A stretch of 57,943 nucleotides of DNA, taken from the NCBI RefSeq assembly GCF_021728535.1, contig NZ_JAKKDU010000017.1, positions 25,001 to 82,943 on the forward strand, in the 5' to 3' direction. The notes beneath the pieces were generated by a model. The model worked only from the letters and a program-made list of their open reading frames with translations, made no database searches and was not told the origin of the DNA. The position numbers were made by a program, and so were the translations under genes. This DNA is from Wocania arenilitoris. GTDB taxonomy: Bacteria > Bacteroidota > Bacteroidia > Flavobacteriales > Flavobacteriaceae. Below, piece after piece: positions 35,307-45,040 of the stretch (the first letter of the stretch is position 1; each line of letters starts with the position of its first letter).

Positions 35307-35419
35307 TGGTGGGTTAAAAAGCAACTTTAATTGATGCATACAATTTAAAACATTACCGCTGTTGATGTGAAATTAAAAATTGTATAACCAAAAACTATCT
35401 TTAAAGTTGCATTCCACCA
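35307..35419 (+). repeat. Nested long-range inverted repeat after the FAS1 gene
   Basis: Arms nest around a central region: TGGTGG (35307-35312) with CCACCA (35414-35419), GCAACTTTAA (35321-35330) with TTAAAGTTGC (35401-35410), and ATACAATTT (35338-35346) with AAATTGTAT (35377-35385). An alternative pair, ACAGCG (35293-35298) with CGCTGT (35357-35362), cannot form together with the nested arms. It could be a structured 3' UTR or a decayed repeat element. Confidence 0.5.
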
Positions 35420-35512
35420 TAATTAAAATATTAAAATTTAAATTAGTTTGGTTAGTTTAGTTTGATTGTTAGATTTTGTAGACAATGGGAAAAAGCTTGT
35501 CTATGAAAAAGG

Positions 35513-35541
35513 AGACTGCCTGAGAGGGCAGTCTTTTTTTT
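35513..35541 (+). terminator. Terminator after the FAS1 gene
   Basis: AGACTGCC (35513-35520) pairs with GGCAGTCT (35527-35534) over a 6-nt loop, followed by eight T. It overlaps the 3' end of the convergent YwqK-like gene. A weaker 7-bp hairpin at 35479-35503 precedes it. Confidence 0.8.
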
Positions 35542-36241
35542 ATTGCTTGTTTTTAATATACTTAGGTCTATAAGTAAAATCTTTTTCTGTAATTAATTCA
35601 CCATTTTCATAGTATTTCCAAATACCATGCTTTTTACCTTTTTTATATTGTCCTTCTGTAATCAGCTCTCCTTTTGGATTATAGTACTTTGATGCGCCAT
35701 CCAGTTCTCCATTCACGTAAATAAATTCTTTTATCACCACATTATCTTCTGAATACCAAACAGAAGCACCATATAGTTTTCCATTTTTATAGCGTTGTTT
35801 TTCAGCAATTTGGCCGTTTTCATAGTATACAAAACGCTCTCCATCTAAATGACCTTCATCATTGTAATATTCTAAAGTGAGTAAATTATCGTTACGATTT
35901 TGATAATATTTCCATTCGCCTATATACTTTTTACCATCCATCTTACCTTCACTAATCAACTTTCCTCTTGAGGATAAGAAAGTAACATAGGCTATGTTAT
36001 TATCTTTACTAAACTTTTTTGTTGCAGTTAAAACAGCTTTTTTTCTTATGTTTTTATAAAACTTAAATAGCCCAATTTCTTTTCCATGATAAAATTCGCC
36101 TTCATATCTTAAAACATTAGTGTCCTCAAATGTTTTTTTCCAAATACCATGACGCTTCCCGTTGGCATCAAATTGATTGATGTTTTGAGCAAAGATTAGT
36201 GATGCAAAAAATGATAAAAAATAAATTAAGAAATGTTTCAT
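35540..36241 (-). CDS. Exported MORN-like repeat protein (YwqK family)
   Basis: 233 residues. The frame opens upstream at 36349, but the Met at 36241 starts a signal peptide (M-K-H-F-L-I-Y-F-L then A-Q) and is the better start. The body has seven or eight repeats of about 23 residues with D/E-G-x-x-x-G-x-W/F-x-x-Y-x-x-x-G (for example D-A-N-G-K-R-H-G-I-W, Y-Y-E-N-G-Q-I-A-E, Y-K-K-G-K-K-H-G-I-W-K-Y-Y-E-N-G). These are typical of the YwqK/MORN-repeat family often mislabelled as an antitoxin. Function unknown; probably periplasmic or outer-membrane associated. No toxin gene is adjacent. Confidence 0.8.
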   Translation of the reverse strand: MKHFLIYFLSFFASLIFAQNINQFDANGKRHGIWKKTFEDTNVLRYEGEFYHGKEIGLFKFYKNIRKKAVLTATKKFSKDNNIAYVTFLSSRGKLISEGKMDGKKYIGEWKYYQNRNDNLLTLEYYNDEGHLDGERFVYYENGQIAEKQRYKNGKLYGASVWYSEDNVVIKEFIYVNGELDGASKYYNPKGELITEGQYKKGKKHGIWKYYENGELITEKDFTYRPKYIKNKQ

Positions 36242-36290
36242 TTTGAATGATTTATAAATACTAACGAAAAAATATTTCAATTTGTATACT

Positions 36291-36451
36291 ATACCAATTC
36301 TGCATTGAAAACACCTTAATAAAACGCCCTTTTTCCCTTTCTGATTCAAGAGAAAAAGAAACCGTAACTAAGGCTATGCCTTATTTTTATCTTTTGCATA
36401 AAGAAAAAAATCATCATTTTCTTTTCAGTGATTTCAACGCAGAATTGGTAT
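36291..36451. repeat. MITE-like element with 20-bp terminal inverted repeats
   Basis: ATACCAATTCTGCATTGAAA at 36291-36310 and its complement at 36432-36451 match at 19 of 20 positions and continue imperfectly for about six bases inward. The 121-bp interior has no coding frame but holds a small perfect hairpin (TAAGGC/GCCTTA at 36369-36383). A clear target duplication is not visible. It lies in the 314-bp gap between the YwqK-like gene and yidC. Confidence 0.65.
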
Positions 36452-36456
36452 TACAA

Positions 36457-36485
36457 AAAAGCTGCCAAAATTAATGACAGCTTTT
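36457..36485 (-). terminator. Terminator of the pyrG-yidC transcript
   Basis: AAAAGCTG (36457-36464) pairs with CAGCTTTT (36478-36485), extended inward by CCA/TGA with one mismatch. On the minus strand the stem is followed by a T-run, so it terminates yidC transcription. Confidence 0.75.
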
Positions 36486-36555
36486 AAAGTTTGTTATGTG
36501 AATCTGAAATCGTACCGATAACTATCGAAACAGATTATAACAAGCAACAATTATA

Positions 36556-38457
36556 TTACTTGCGCTTTTGTTGTGCCTGTTTTTGTTTTTCGGCTTGTTC
36601 CATCATGTCTTTCATTTTTCTTTGGAACTTACTTTCTTTTTTAGGTTTCTTTTTATTCTCTTGTATTTGTGCATGAATTTTATCCTCATCAAGAATGTAA
36701 TTCTTAATAACCAATATAATTCCAATACTAATTAAGTTAGAAATAAAGTAATACAAACTTAAACCTGAGGCGTAGTTGTTGAAGAAAAAGAGCATCATGA
36801 TTGGCGAGAAATACATCATGTACTTCATCATTTTAGCCATATCTGGCATACCTTCTTGCTGTGGTTGTGATTGCATATTTTGCCCTGTCGTTAATCGCAT
36901 ATAAAAGAATATGGCTATAGATGCTAATATTGGAAATAAACTAACATGATCGCCATAAAACGGAATATTAAATGGAAGATTAGCAATAGTATCATAAGAC
37001 GATAAATCTTTTACCCAAAGGAAGCTTTTTTGACGTAAATCAAAAGCTGATGGAAAAAATTGAAACAAGGCATAAAATACTGGCAACTGCACTAATGCTG
37101 GTAAACAACCTGCCATAGGACTAGCTCCTGCTTTGGTTTGCAACGCCATAGTTTCCTGCTGCGCTTTCATTTTATTGTCTTTATGCTTTTCTCTTATAGC
37201 ATCCAATTCTGGTTTTAGAATTTTCATTTTAGCCTGAGACAAAAACTGCTTATACTGCACAAAAGACATTGCTAATTTTATCAATACCGTCATAACAATA
37301 ATTGCTATACCGTAAGGTAAAAAGCCACTTAAAAATCCAAATAATGGAATAAACAAGTATCTATTTATCCATCCAAAAATACCCCAACCTAATGGTACAA
37401 TTTCATCTAGATTTCTATTATAAGAGTTTAAGATTTTATAATCTGTTGGACCGTAGTACCAATCCATGGCTTTATTAAGCTCGCCCCCTTGTAATTCTAA
37501 CGGCATTTTTGTAGCAAAGCTTTTAATATAAACAGTATCAATGGTTTCATCTTCAACTAAATTTTTAACTTTAAAGTTAACTGATTTAAAAGGAGAATCG
37601 GTAAGTAATATAGATGAAAAGAAGTGTTGCTTATACCCTATCCAAGAGACATCTTGTTCATCTTCTTCAGAGTCAGACATACCTGTATAATCGTCTTTAT
37701 CACCTTCATATTCGTAATGAATATCGGTATATCTTTTTGCATAAGAAATACTTTTAGCATTACGCAAAGTCTTTAAATTCCAATCTAAATTTATGGCTTG
37801 AGAGCTATTTATAACATTGCTTAAGCCTTGAGAACGAATAGAAAAATCTATCATGTAATCGTTCTCTTTAATCTCATATCTATATTCTAAAAATTTAGAA
37901 TCCGATACTTTTAACTTCATTGAAACTACTGTAACATCACCATTTTTTGTTACTGTAGGTTGAAATGGCAAATCTTTGGTATTACGAATTCTGTTATCTG
38001 TTGTTCCGAAATTTATATTGAAAGCTGCATTATTATCTTTTATTAAATACACAGGAAGCGAATCAAACCTAACAAACTTTTTTAATCTAACTTCTGATAA
38101 ATAACCCCCTTTATTGCTAAATTTTAAAGCTAATAAATCACTTTCTACAACAGTTTCTTTATCAGATTCTTTTGATATGGAAAATGCATAAGCAAAATCT
38201 CCATGTTTATTTTTTAAAGTTAATTGTTGAATAGAATCTGAAACTGCAGGCACATTATAATCTTCTGCTGTAGTTACCTTACTTTGTATTGTTGCTTCAT
38301 TAGATTTTGTTTCAGCTTCAACTTGTTCTTGTTTTGCTTTTTCTTGAGCCTCTAATTCTTCTGGTGTTGGTTGGTTTTGCCAAAGCCAAAACATCATAAT
38401 TCCAAAAATAAGTACAAAACCTATAATTGAATTTATGTCTAATTTCTTTTCTTCCAT
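36556..38457 (-). CDS. yidC: Membrane protein insertase YidC (Oxa1 family)
   Basis: 633 residues. An N-terminal helix (about 10-25) is followed by the large periplasmic beta domain (about 60-360) and then the five-helix core beginning with G-W-G-I-F-G-W-I-N-R-Y and I-P-L-F-G. Q-A-K-M-K-I-L-K-P-E-L, G-A-S-P-M-A-G-C-L-P-A-L-V-Q-L-P-V-F-Y-A-L-F and F-F-N-N-Y-A-S-G-L-S-L-Y-Y are the conserved core. The Lys-rich tail (R-K-M-K-D-M-M-E-Q and end K-R-K) binds ribosomes. It inserts membrane proteins with or without SecYEG. It is downstream of pyrG on the same strand, the usual order in Flavobacteriia. Confidence 0.95.
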   Translation of the reverse strand: MEEKKLDINSIIGFVLIFGIMMFWLWQNQPTPEELEAQEKAKQEQVEAETKSNEATIQSKVTTAEDYNVPAVSDSIQQLTLKNKHGDFAYAFSISKESDKETVVESDLLALKFSNKGGYLSEVRLKKFVRFDSLPVYLIKDNNAAFNINFGTTDNRIRNTKDLPFQPTVTKNGDVTVVSMKLKVSDSKFLEYRYEIKENDYMIDFSIRSQGLSNVINSSQAINLDWNLKTLRNAKSISYAKRYTDIHYEYEGDKDDYTGMSDSEEDEQDVSWIGYKQHFFSSILLTDSPFKSVNFKVKNLVEDETIDTVYIKSFATKMPLELQGGELNKAMDWYYGPTDYKILNSYNRNLDEIVPLGWGIFGWINRYLFIPLFGFLSGFLPYGIAIIVMTVLIKLAMSFVQYKQFLSQAKMKILKPELDAIREKHKDNKMKAQQETMALQTKAGASPMAGCLPALVQLPVFYALFQFFPSAFDLRQKSFLWVKDLSSYDTIANLPFNIPFYGDHVSLFPILASIAIFFYMRLTTGQNMQSQPQQEGMPDMAKMMKYMMYFSPIMMLFFFNNYASGLSLYYFISNLISIGIILVIKNYILDEDKIHAQIQENKKKPKKESKFQRKMKDMMEQAEKQKQAQQKRK

Positions 38458-38585
38458 ATTTTAGTTTGTGTCATTCCAAATGCCTCAATGTATCTTTTTT
38501 TTTTTGAGATATTTTGACTATGCTTAGATATGACAGTATATTATTGATTATAACGATTACTGGATAAACAAAAAGCTATCCAATT

Positions 38586-40268
<1,683 letters not shown>

Positions 40269-40449
40269 TTATTTTAGAATAAGTTTTTGGTTATTTAAAT
40301 GGTAGTTGTTAACAAACTAGTAGTAAAAGTATTTTAGCGTTTTCGTTTAATTAAACAGAAAAGTAATTGCATTATTTAAGCTACATTCATTTATCGTAGT
40401 ATATTTATCCTATAAAAGTTGTTGTAAACTTCAAGAAAAATTAAAATCC

Positions 40450-41868
40450 ATGAATAAAATAACGAAACTATTTATACTTGCGGTAATATTGATTTCTTCA
40501 TGTAAAACACCAGATAAAAGACCAAACATTATATTAATTATGACTGATGACCAAGGATGGTACGATGCAGGGTTTAATGGAAATACAGAAATAAAAACAC
40601 CACATCTAGATAATTTAGCCTTTAATGGCGTTATTTTCGATAGGTTTTATTCAGCTTCAGCGGTTTGCTCGCCAACAAGAGCTAGTGTTATTACAGGGCG
40701 AAACCCATTAAGAATGGAAATTCCTTATGCTAATTCTGGTCATATGAAAGATGAAGAAATAACCATTCCAGAAATTTTAAAAAAGGAAGGATATTCAACC
40801 GGTCATTTTGGTAAATGGCATTTAGGTACATTAACAAAATCAACGCTTGATGCCAACAGAGGTGGAAGAGAAAAATTTAACAAGCACTATACAATACCTA
40901 CCGAACACGGATATGATTATTTTTTCTGTACCGAATCAAAAGTACCTACTTTCGATCCTATGTTGTATCCTAACACATTTAAAAAAGGGGAAAGTATGCG
41001 CTATGGCTGGAGTGCTATAAAAAACCATGACTCTACAAAGCAATACGGTACCGCATATTGGAAAGGAGATAACCAAAAAGAAACTACCAATTTAAAAGGA
41101 GAAAATTCACGAATTATTATGGATCGTGTTATTCCATTCATTCAAAATTCAATTAAAAAAGAGAAACCATTCTTTTCTACAATTTGGTTTCATACACCAC
41201 ATCTACCAGTGGTTAGCGATAGCTTACAACGTAGTAAATACAGTAATTTGGATTTAGATAAACAACTATATTACGGCTCTATTTCTGCAATGGACAAACA
41301 AATTGGTAAACTATGGGAAACCTTAGAGTCATCTGGCATTGAAAAAGAAACCATTATCTTTTTTTGTAGTGATAATGGTCCTGAATTAAAAACTCCAGGT
41401 AGTGCTAATATTTTTAGAGGGCGAAAAAGAAGTTTGTACGAAGGTGGTATAAGAGTTCCTGCCTTTGTTATTTGGAAGAATACCATAGATGGTGGCAAAA
41501 GAATTGATTATCCTGCTGTTACAAGTGATTATATGCCAACCATACTTGACATTTTAAACATAAATTATCCTAATAAAAGACCATTTGATGGTGTAAGTCT
41601 TTTAAATGTGCTTAATGAAAGCAATAAAGAAAGAGAAAAACCAATTGGATTTATTTGTAATCCGCATGTGTCTTGGGTAACAGACCAATATAAATTAATA
41701 GGCGATAAAAAATTAGAACATTTTGAACTTTACGATATATTAAATGATAAATCTGAAAAAGAAAATATTATTGAAGAATTTCCGGAAATAGCTAAAAATT
41801 TAAAAGCTGATTTGGTTGAATGGTTGGAGTCTGTTAAAAAAAGTGAACAAGGGTTAGATTATAACTAA
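40450..41868 (+). CDS. Second type I (S1) sulfatase, lipoprotein
   Basis: 472 residues. The lipobox ends at Cys18 (L-I-S-S-C). The fold starts with I-I-L-I-M-T-D-D-Q-G-W (Asp33/34). The formylglycine motif is C-S-P-T-R at 73-77, followed by A-S-V-I-T-G-R-N-P. Then come H-F-G-K-W-H-L-G (~118-125), H-T-P-H-L-P and F-C-S-D-N-G-P-E with the metal-binding Asp-Asn. It differs clearly from the sulfatase at 8377 (T instead of S in the core motif, shorter C-terminus), so the two probably act on different sulfate positions. Monocistronic. A good promoter for the next gene lies just beyond its end. Confidence 0.93.
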   Translation: MNKITKLFILAVILISSCKTPDKRPNIILIMTDDQGWYDAGFNGNTEIKTPHLDNLAFNGVIFDRFYSASAVCSPTRASVITGRNPLRMEIPYANSGHMKDEEITIPEILKKEGYSTGHFGKWHLGTLTKSTLDANRGGREKFNKHYTIPTEHGYDYFFCTESKVPTFDPMLYPNTFKKGESMRYGWSAIKNHDSTKQYGTAYWKGDNQKETTNLKGENSRIIMDRVIPFIQNSIKKEKPFFSTIWFHTPHLPVVSDSLQRSKYSNLDLDKQLYYGSISAMDKQIGKLWETLESSGIEKETIIFFCSDNGPELKTPGSANIFRGRKRSLYEGGIRVPAFVIWKNTIDGGKRIDYPAVTSDYMPTILDILNINYPNKRPFDGVSLLNVLNESNKEREKPIGFICNPHVSWVTDQYKLIGDKKLEHFELYDILNDKSEKENIIEEFPEIAKNLKADLVEWLESVKKSEQGLDYN

Positions 41869-41896
41869 AAGTGTGTTTTTATTATTTAAAACCTAC

Positions 41897-41928
41897 TTGA
41901 CTTTGTCAGAAAAAAAATGATAACTTTG
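41897..41928 (+). promoter_or_regulatory. Bacteroidota-type promoter of the nuclease gene
   Basis: TTG at 41897-41899, a 21-base spacer, TAACTTTG at 41921-41928. The expected start near 41935 gives a leader of about 88 bases that contains a strong hairpin. Confidence 0.6.
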
Positions 41929-41961
41929 TTTACCTGTGCTGAACTTGTTTCAGTAACATCC

Positions 41962-41991
41962 GATAAAGTTCATTGAAAATGGAACTTTATC
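41962..41991 (+). promoter_or_regulatory. Leader hairpin before the nuclease gene
   Basis: GATAAAGTTC (41962-41971) pairs perfectly with GAACTTTATC (41982-41991) across a 10-nt loop, without a T-run. It lies in the predicted transcript leader, 31 bases before the ATG. It may be structural, a regulator site or the end of a mobile cassette. Confidence 0.45.
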
Positions 41992-42022
41992 TGTGCATTG
42001 GCAATAAGCTGAAATAAAAACC

Positions 42023-43225
42023 ATGAGAGGAAACGTATTCAACAAATATTTTTTATCTGACTACATAAGTAACATAAGAAAAGTACTTTCAAAGGAAATA
42101 GATTTATTAGAAATTACTGATTCAACTGACTTGTATGTTCTAACAGAAAACCTTGAATCAAAATATTCAGTTCAACCGATTGAACTACTTGAGCCAATTC
42201 CCTCAAAACCTAAAGAGACAACTCGAAATATTCAAAATCATTGGGGACAAACTTACGAACAAAAAGTTTTTGAAATTTTTGTAAAAATTCCATTTAACGG
42301 ATAAAGAGAATTATTTGACTGTTTTCTATCTACTTCTGGAATTGTGCACTTAGATAAAGGTGTTAACATTAACAGAAGTGATATAACAGCAACTATAACT
42401 CTTGATAATTTAGACACTTCAAAATTTAATTCTGCTGTTTCGAATATAAAATCAGAATTGAATAGAAATATCCCAAGAATAAATAGCGAAATAGAACCTT
42501 GGAACAAAGGTCTGTCGCAACTAATAACAAAACTTATTGAAAACCGAAAAGGAGTGGTTTCTGAAAAAATGGATTTTATGAAGGCTATAGGATTGAATGT
42601 AAATCCGCATTCTGACTCTTTTGTAGCATCAAAACCAATAGTTAGAAAAAACATTCCAAAACCCGTTTCAGAAACTTCGAAAAGAAAAGACATAACACCT
42701 TACTTAAAAGAACAAGTTTACAATGACATCAAAGAAATAATTTATAATGTTGGTAAATCGATAGAAAGAAAACAATCTTTATATAAAGAAAAACACGAAG
42801 AAGATTTAAGAGATGTTTTTTTACTATTTCTTGAGACAAGATATGATTCAACTACTGGTGTTGGAGAAGCTTTTAATAAAAAGGGGAAAACAGATATTTT
42901 ACTCAAATATGCAAATGACGGAACTAACCTATTTGTTGCAGAATGTAAGTTTTGGAAAGGAAAAAAAAGTCTTTTATCTGCTATTGACCAATTATTAGGT
43001 TATTTAACTCATCGTGACTCAAAAACAGCCTTAATGATGTTTGTAAATCAAAATGAGATAACTAGCGTTATGGAAACTGCAAAAAAAGAAATTAAAAAAC
43101 ATGCAAATTTTAAAAGATTTGTTAATGAAAGTTATGAATCATCATTTAGCTATGAATTTACTCTTCCTGAAGATTCTAAAAAAGTTATTCAAATTGAATT
43201 AATGTTTTTTCATTTTCCGAAATAA
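42023..43225 (+). pseudogene. PD-(D/E)XK-type nuclease-like protein interrupted by one stop
   Basis: A continuous 400-codon frame runs from ATG at 42023 to the stop at 43223-43225, broken only by TAA at 42302-42304 (codon 94). The first 93 codons encode a mixed helical domain. The C-terminal ~120 residues contain G-K-T-D-I-L-L-K-Y (Asp291) and F-V-A-E-C-K-F-W-K-G (Glu307, Lys309), a classic PD-(D/E)XK nuclease core. Then follows A-I-D-Q-L-L-G-Y-L-T-H-R-D with the QxxxY-like helix seen in Mrr/restriction-type nucleases. I do not recognise the full family. It is probably a defence or mobile-element nuclease. A GTG at 42344 could start a shorter product that keeps the nuclease core. It has its own promoter and leader hairpin. 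Confidence 0.7.
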
Positions 43226-43393
43226 GAAAAACAAAGCCAGTTGCTAACACCGTTTATAATTTATTACTAGTTTTAGACTACTTACAAAAATCCTTGTGGA
43301 TTTTCTATTCGGTTTGTATTTGCTAAATTTAGTTGCTGAAACACGCAACGAAATCATATACAAACAATTAACAACCCTTCAAAAAACAAATCA

Positions 43394-43987
43394 ATGAAAA
43401 AAATATACTCCGTTGAAGAATACATTGAAGAAAATGCTCATTTTGGCGAAGCTTTAAGCATTTTACGAAAAATCATAAATTCTACCGAACTTGAAGAAAC
43501 TGTAAAATGGAGTGCGCCTGTTTATACTTTAAACAATAAAAACGTGATTGGTTTAGGAGCCTTTAAAAAACATTTTGGTATCTGGTTTTTTAATGGTGTG
43601 TTTTTAAAAGACGAGCACAACCTTTTAGTAAACGCTCAAGAAGAAAAAACAAAAGCGCTTAGGCAAATGCGCTTTGAATCGGTTAGCGAGATTGATAAAA
43701 ACATAGTTTTAGCATACGTAAAAGAAGCTATTGAAAACCAAAAACTAGGAAAAGAAATTAAACCAGACCGAAGAAAAAAAGAAACTGTTATACCTATTGA
43801 ATTGCAAGCAGTTTTGACAAACGACCTAAGAACTAGCTTTGAAAATTTATCGCCTTACAAATAACGCGAATATTGCGAGTATATTAGTTCGGCAAAACGA
43901 GAAGCTACCAAACAAAGATGTTTAGAAAAAATTAAGTTAATGATATTACAAGGTATTGGCTTAAACGACAAATACAAGAATTGTTAG
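43394..43987 (+). pseudogene. YdeI/OmdA-family protein interrupted near its C-terminus
   Basis: The frame from ATG 43394 reads 156 residues (DUF1801/YdeI fold: Y-I-E-E-N at the start, V-K-W-S-A-P-V-Y, H-F-G-I-W-F-F-N-G-V, then I-P-I-E-L-Q-A-V-L) to TAA at 43862-43864. The same frame continues for 40 more codons that are clearly the missing OmdA end: R-E-Y-C-E-Y-I-S-S-A-K-R-E-A-T-K-Q-R, then L-E-K-I and G-L-N-D-K-Y. The stop replaces the residue in P-Y-K-x-R-E-Y, where relatives have Gln or Arg, so a single C-to-T change (CAA to TAA) explains it. Function of the family is poorly defined (linked to peptide resistance). Confidence 0.85.
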
Positions 43988-44023
43988 TTTGTTGGTTTTG
44001 GGTTTAAGGTTTAAAATAGTTTA

Positions 44024-44051
44024 ATAAAAAAAGCTTCTAAATTAGAAGCTT
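44024..44051 (-). terminator. Terminator of the nusB-DUF1573-yajC operon
   Basis: AAGCTTCTAA (44031-44040) is complementary to TTAGAAGCTT (44042-44051). On the minus strand the hairpin is followed by TTTTTT (44025-44030). It lies just beyond the yajC stop. Confidence 0.8.
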
Positions 44052-44074
44052 CTTAATCTTGTAAAAAAGAGTAA

Positions 44075-44368
44075 TTACTTAGTTTTTACTGGTGCATTTA
44101 GTTTTGTACTCATTTCCATTGAAATAGCAGAACGCTCAAACTTTACTTTTCCAGACATGGTTTCTATAACACAGCTACCGTCTTTATCGTTTAGCTCTAA
44201 AACTTTACCATGCATGCCACTTTTAGTAATTACTTTGTCACCTCGTTTTAACTCAGCAGCAAACTTCTTTTCTTTTTTAGCACGTTTCATTTGTGGTGCA
44301 ATCATAAAAAAGTATATGACTACAAACATTAATACAAAAGGCATAAATTGCCCCATTCCTTCTCCCAT
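44075..44368 (-). CDS. yajC: Preprotein translocase subunit YajC
   Basis: 97 residues: one membrane helix (about 8-24, M-P-F-V-L-M-F-V-V-I-Y-F-F-M-I) followed by P-Q-M-K-R-A-K-K and a small soluble domain with L-K-R-G-D-K-V-I-T-K-S-G-M-H-G-K-V. These are the YajC hallmarks. It forms a subcomplex with SecDF. It ends a minus-strand cluster with DUF1573 and nusB, an order I recall as common in Flavobacteriia. Confidence 0.93.
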   Translation of the reverse strand: MGEGMGQFMPFVLMFVVIYFFMIAPQMKRAKKEKKFAAELKRGDKVITKSGMHGKVLELNDKDGSCVIETMSGKVKFERSAISMEMSTKLNAPVKTK

Positions 44369-44381
44369 TATAATTTAATTT

Positions 44382-44945
44382 TTAGTCGTGATTATGGCCT
44401 TCGTGCCCTGGTCTTGTACTTGATTTAACTTTTTGAGCAGACGAATTTAGTATTGGTGCTGCTGCTGGTTGATTTGTAACAGGAGTTGCAGGAGCATTAG
44501 GATCTGGTTTTACAAACGCTGTAATTTTTACCATTTCTGTTCCCTTCTCTGTATTTGCTGTAACTGTTATAGCTTTCGATACTTTATTTTGTCCGCTACC
44601 ATTAAACTTTACAGTAAACTGTCCAGATTCTCCTGCTGCTAAAGGCTCTCTACTCCAATCTTTAGGCACTGTACAACCACAAGTACTTTTAATATCTGTG
44701 ATTACTAAAGGAGCCTCACCAGTATTTGTATATTTAAATACGGTTTCAACCTGAGTTTTTGCTTCAATTTCGCCAAAATCGTGTACGGTTTTGTCAAACT
44801 CTAATTTTGGGAATTTTGAAGATACTGCATCTCTTTGTGCTGCAGCTGTTAAATTACTTTCTTCAATTTTCTTAGCGGCATTCTCTTTACATGATGTAAA
44901 GGCAATTAAACACAATGTTGCAAATCCTAATATTACTTTTTTCAT
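44382..44945 (-). CDS. DUF1573 lipoprotein
   Basis: 187 residues. The lipobox ends at Cys19 (I-A-F-T-S-C-K-E-N). The DUF1573 domain (about 48-135) contains F-D-K-T-V-H-D-F-G-E-I, F-K-Y-T-N-T-G-E-A-P-L-V-I-T-D-I and the fixed S-T-C-G-C-T-V-P motif, an Ig-like fold with a conserved C-G-C. A Pro/Ala-rich tail ends in G-H-E-G-H-N-H-D, which could bind metal. Function unknown, envelope localised. It is 13 bases upstream of yajC. Confidence 0.88.
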   Translation of the reverse strand: MKKVILGFATLCLIAFTSCKENAAKKIEESNLTAAAQRDAVSSKFPKLEFDKTVHDFGEIEAKTQVETVFKYTNTGEAPLVITDIKSTCGCTVPKDWSREPLAAGESGQFTVKFNGSGQNKVSKAITVTANTEKGTEMVKITAFVKPDPNAPATPVTNQPAAAPILNSSAQKVKSSTRPGHEGHNHD

Positions 44946-45040
44946 TTTAATTTATTTTATGATTTGGTTTGTAAAAATAGTAATTATTTAATCGATTAAA
45001 AACTTTTATTAGTTTCTTAACAGTTAATACCCTTATTAAA

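Noticed and set aside
35540-36241. Toxin-antitoxin antitoxin role for the YwqK-like protein
   Set aside because: It has a signal peptide and MORN-like repeats, and no toxin gene is adjacent; the antitoxin label of this family is a database habit.
36242-36349. Upstream extension of the YwqK-like gene to 36349
   Set aside because: The extension precedes a good signal peptide Met, crosses the MITE-like left end and has no similarity to the family.
36491-36676. 61-codon plus-strand frame at the 3' end of yidC
   Set aside because: Antisense to the Lys-rich tail of yidC; Cys/Phe-rich composition is a mirror artefact.
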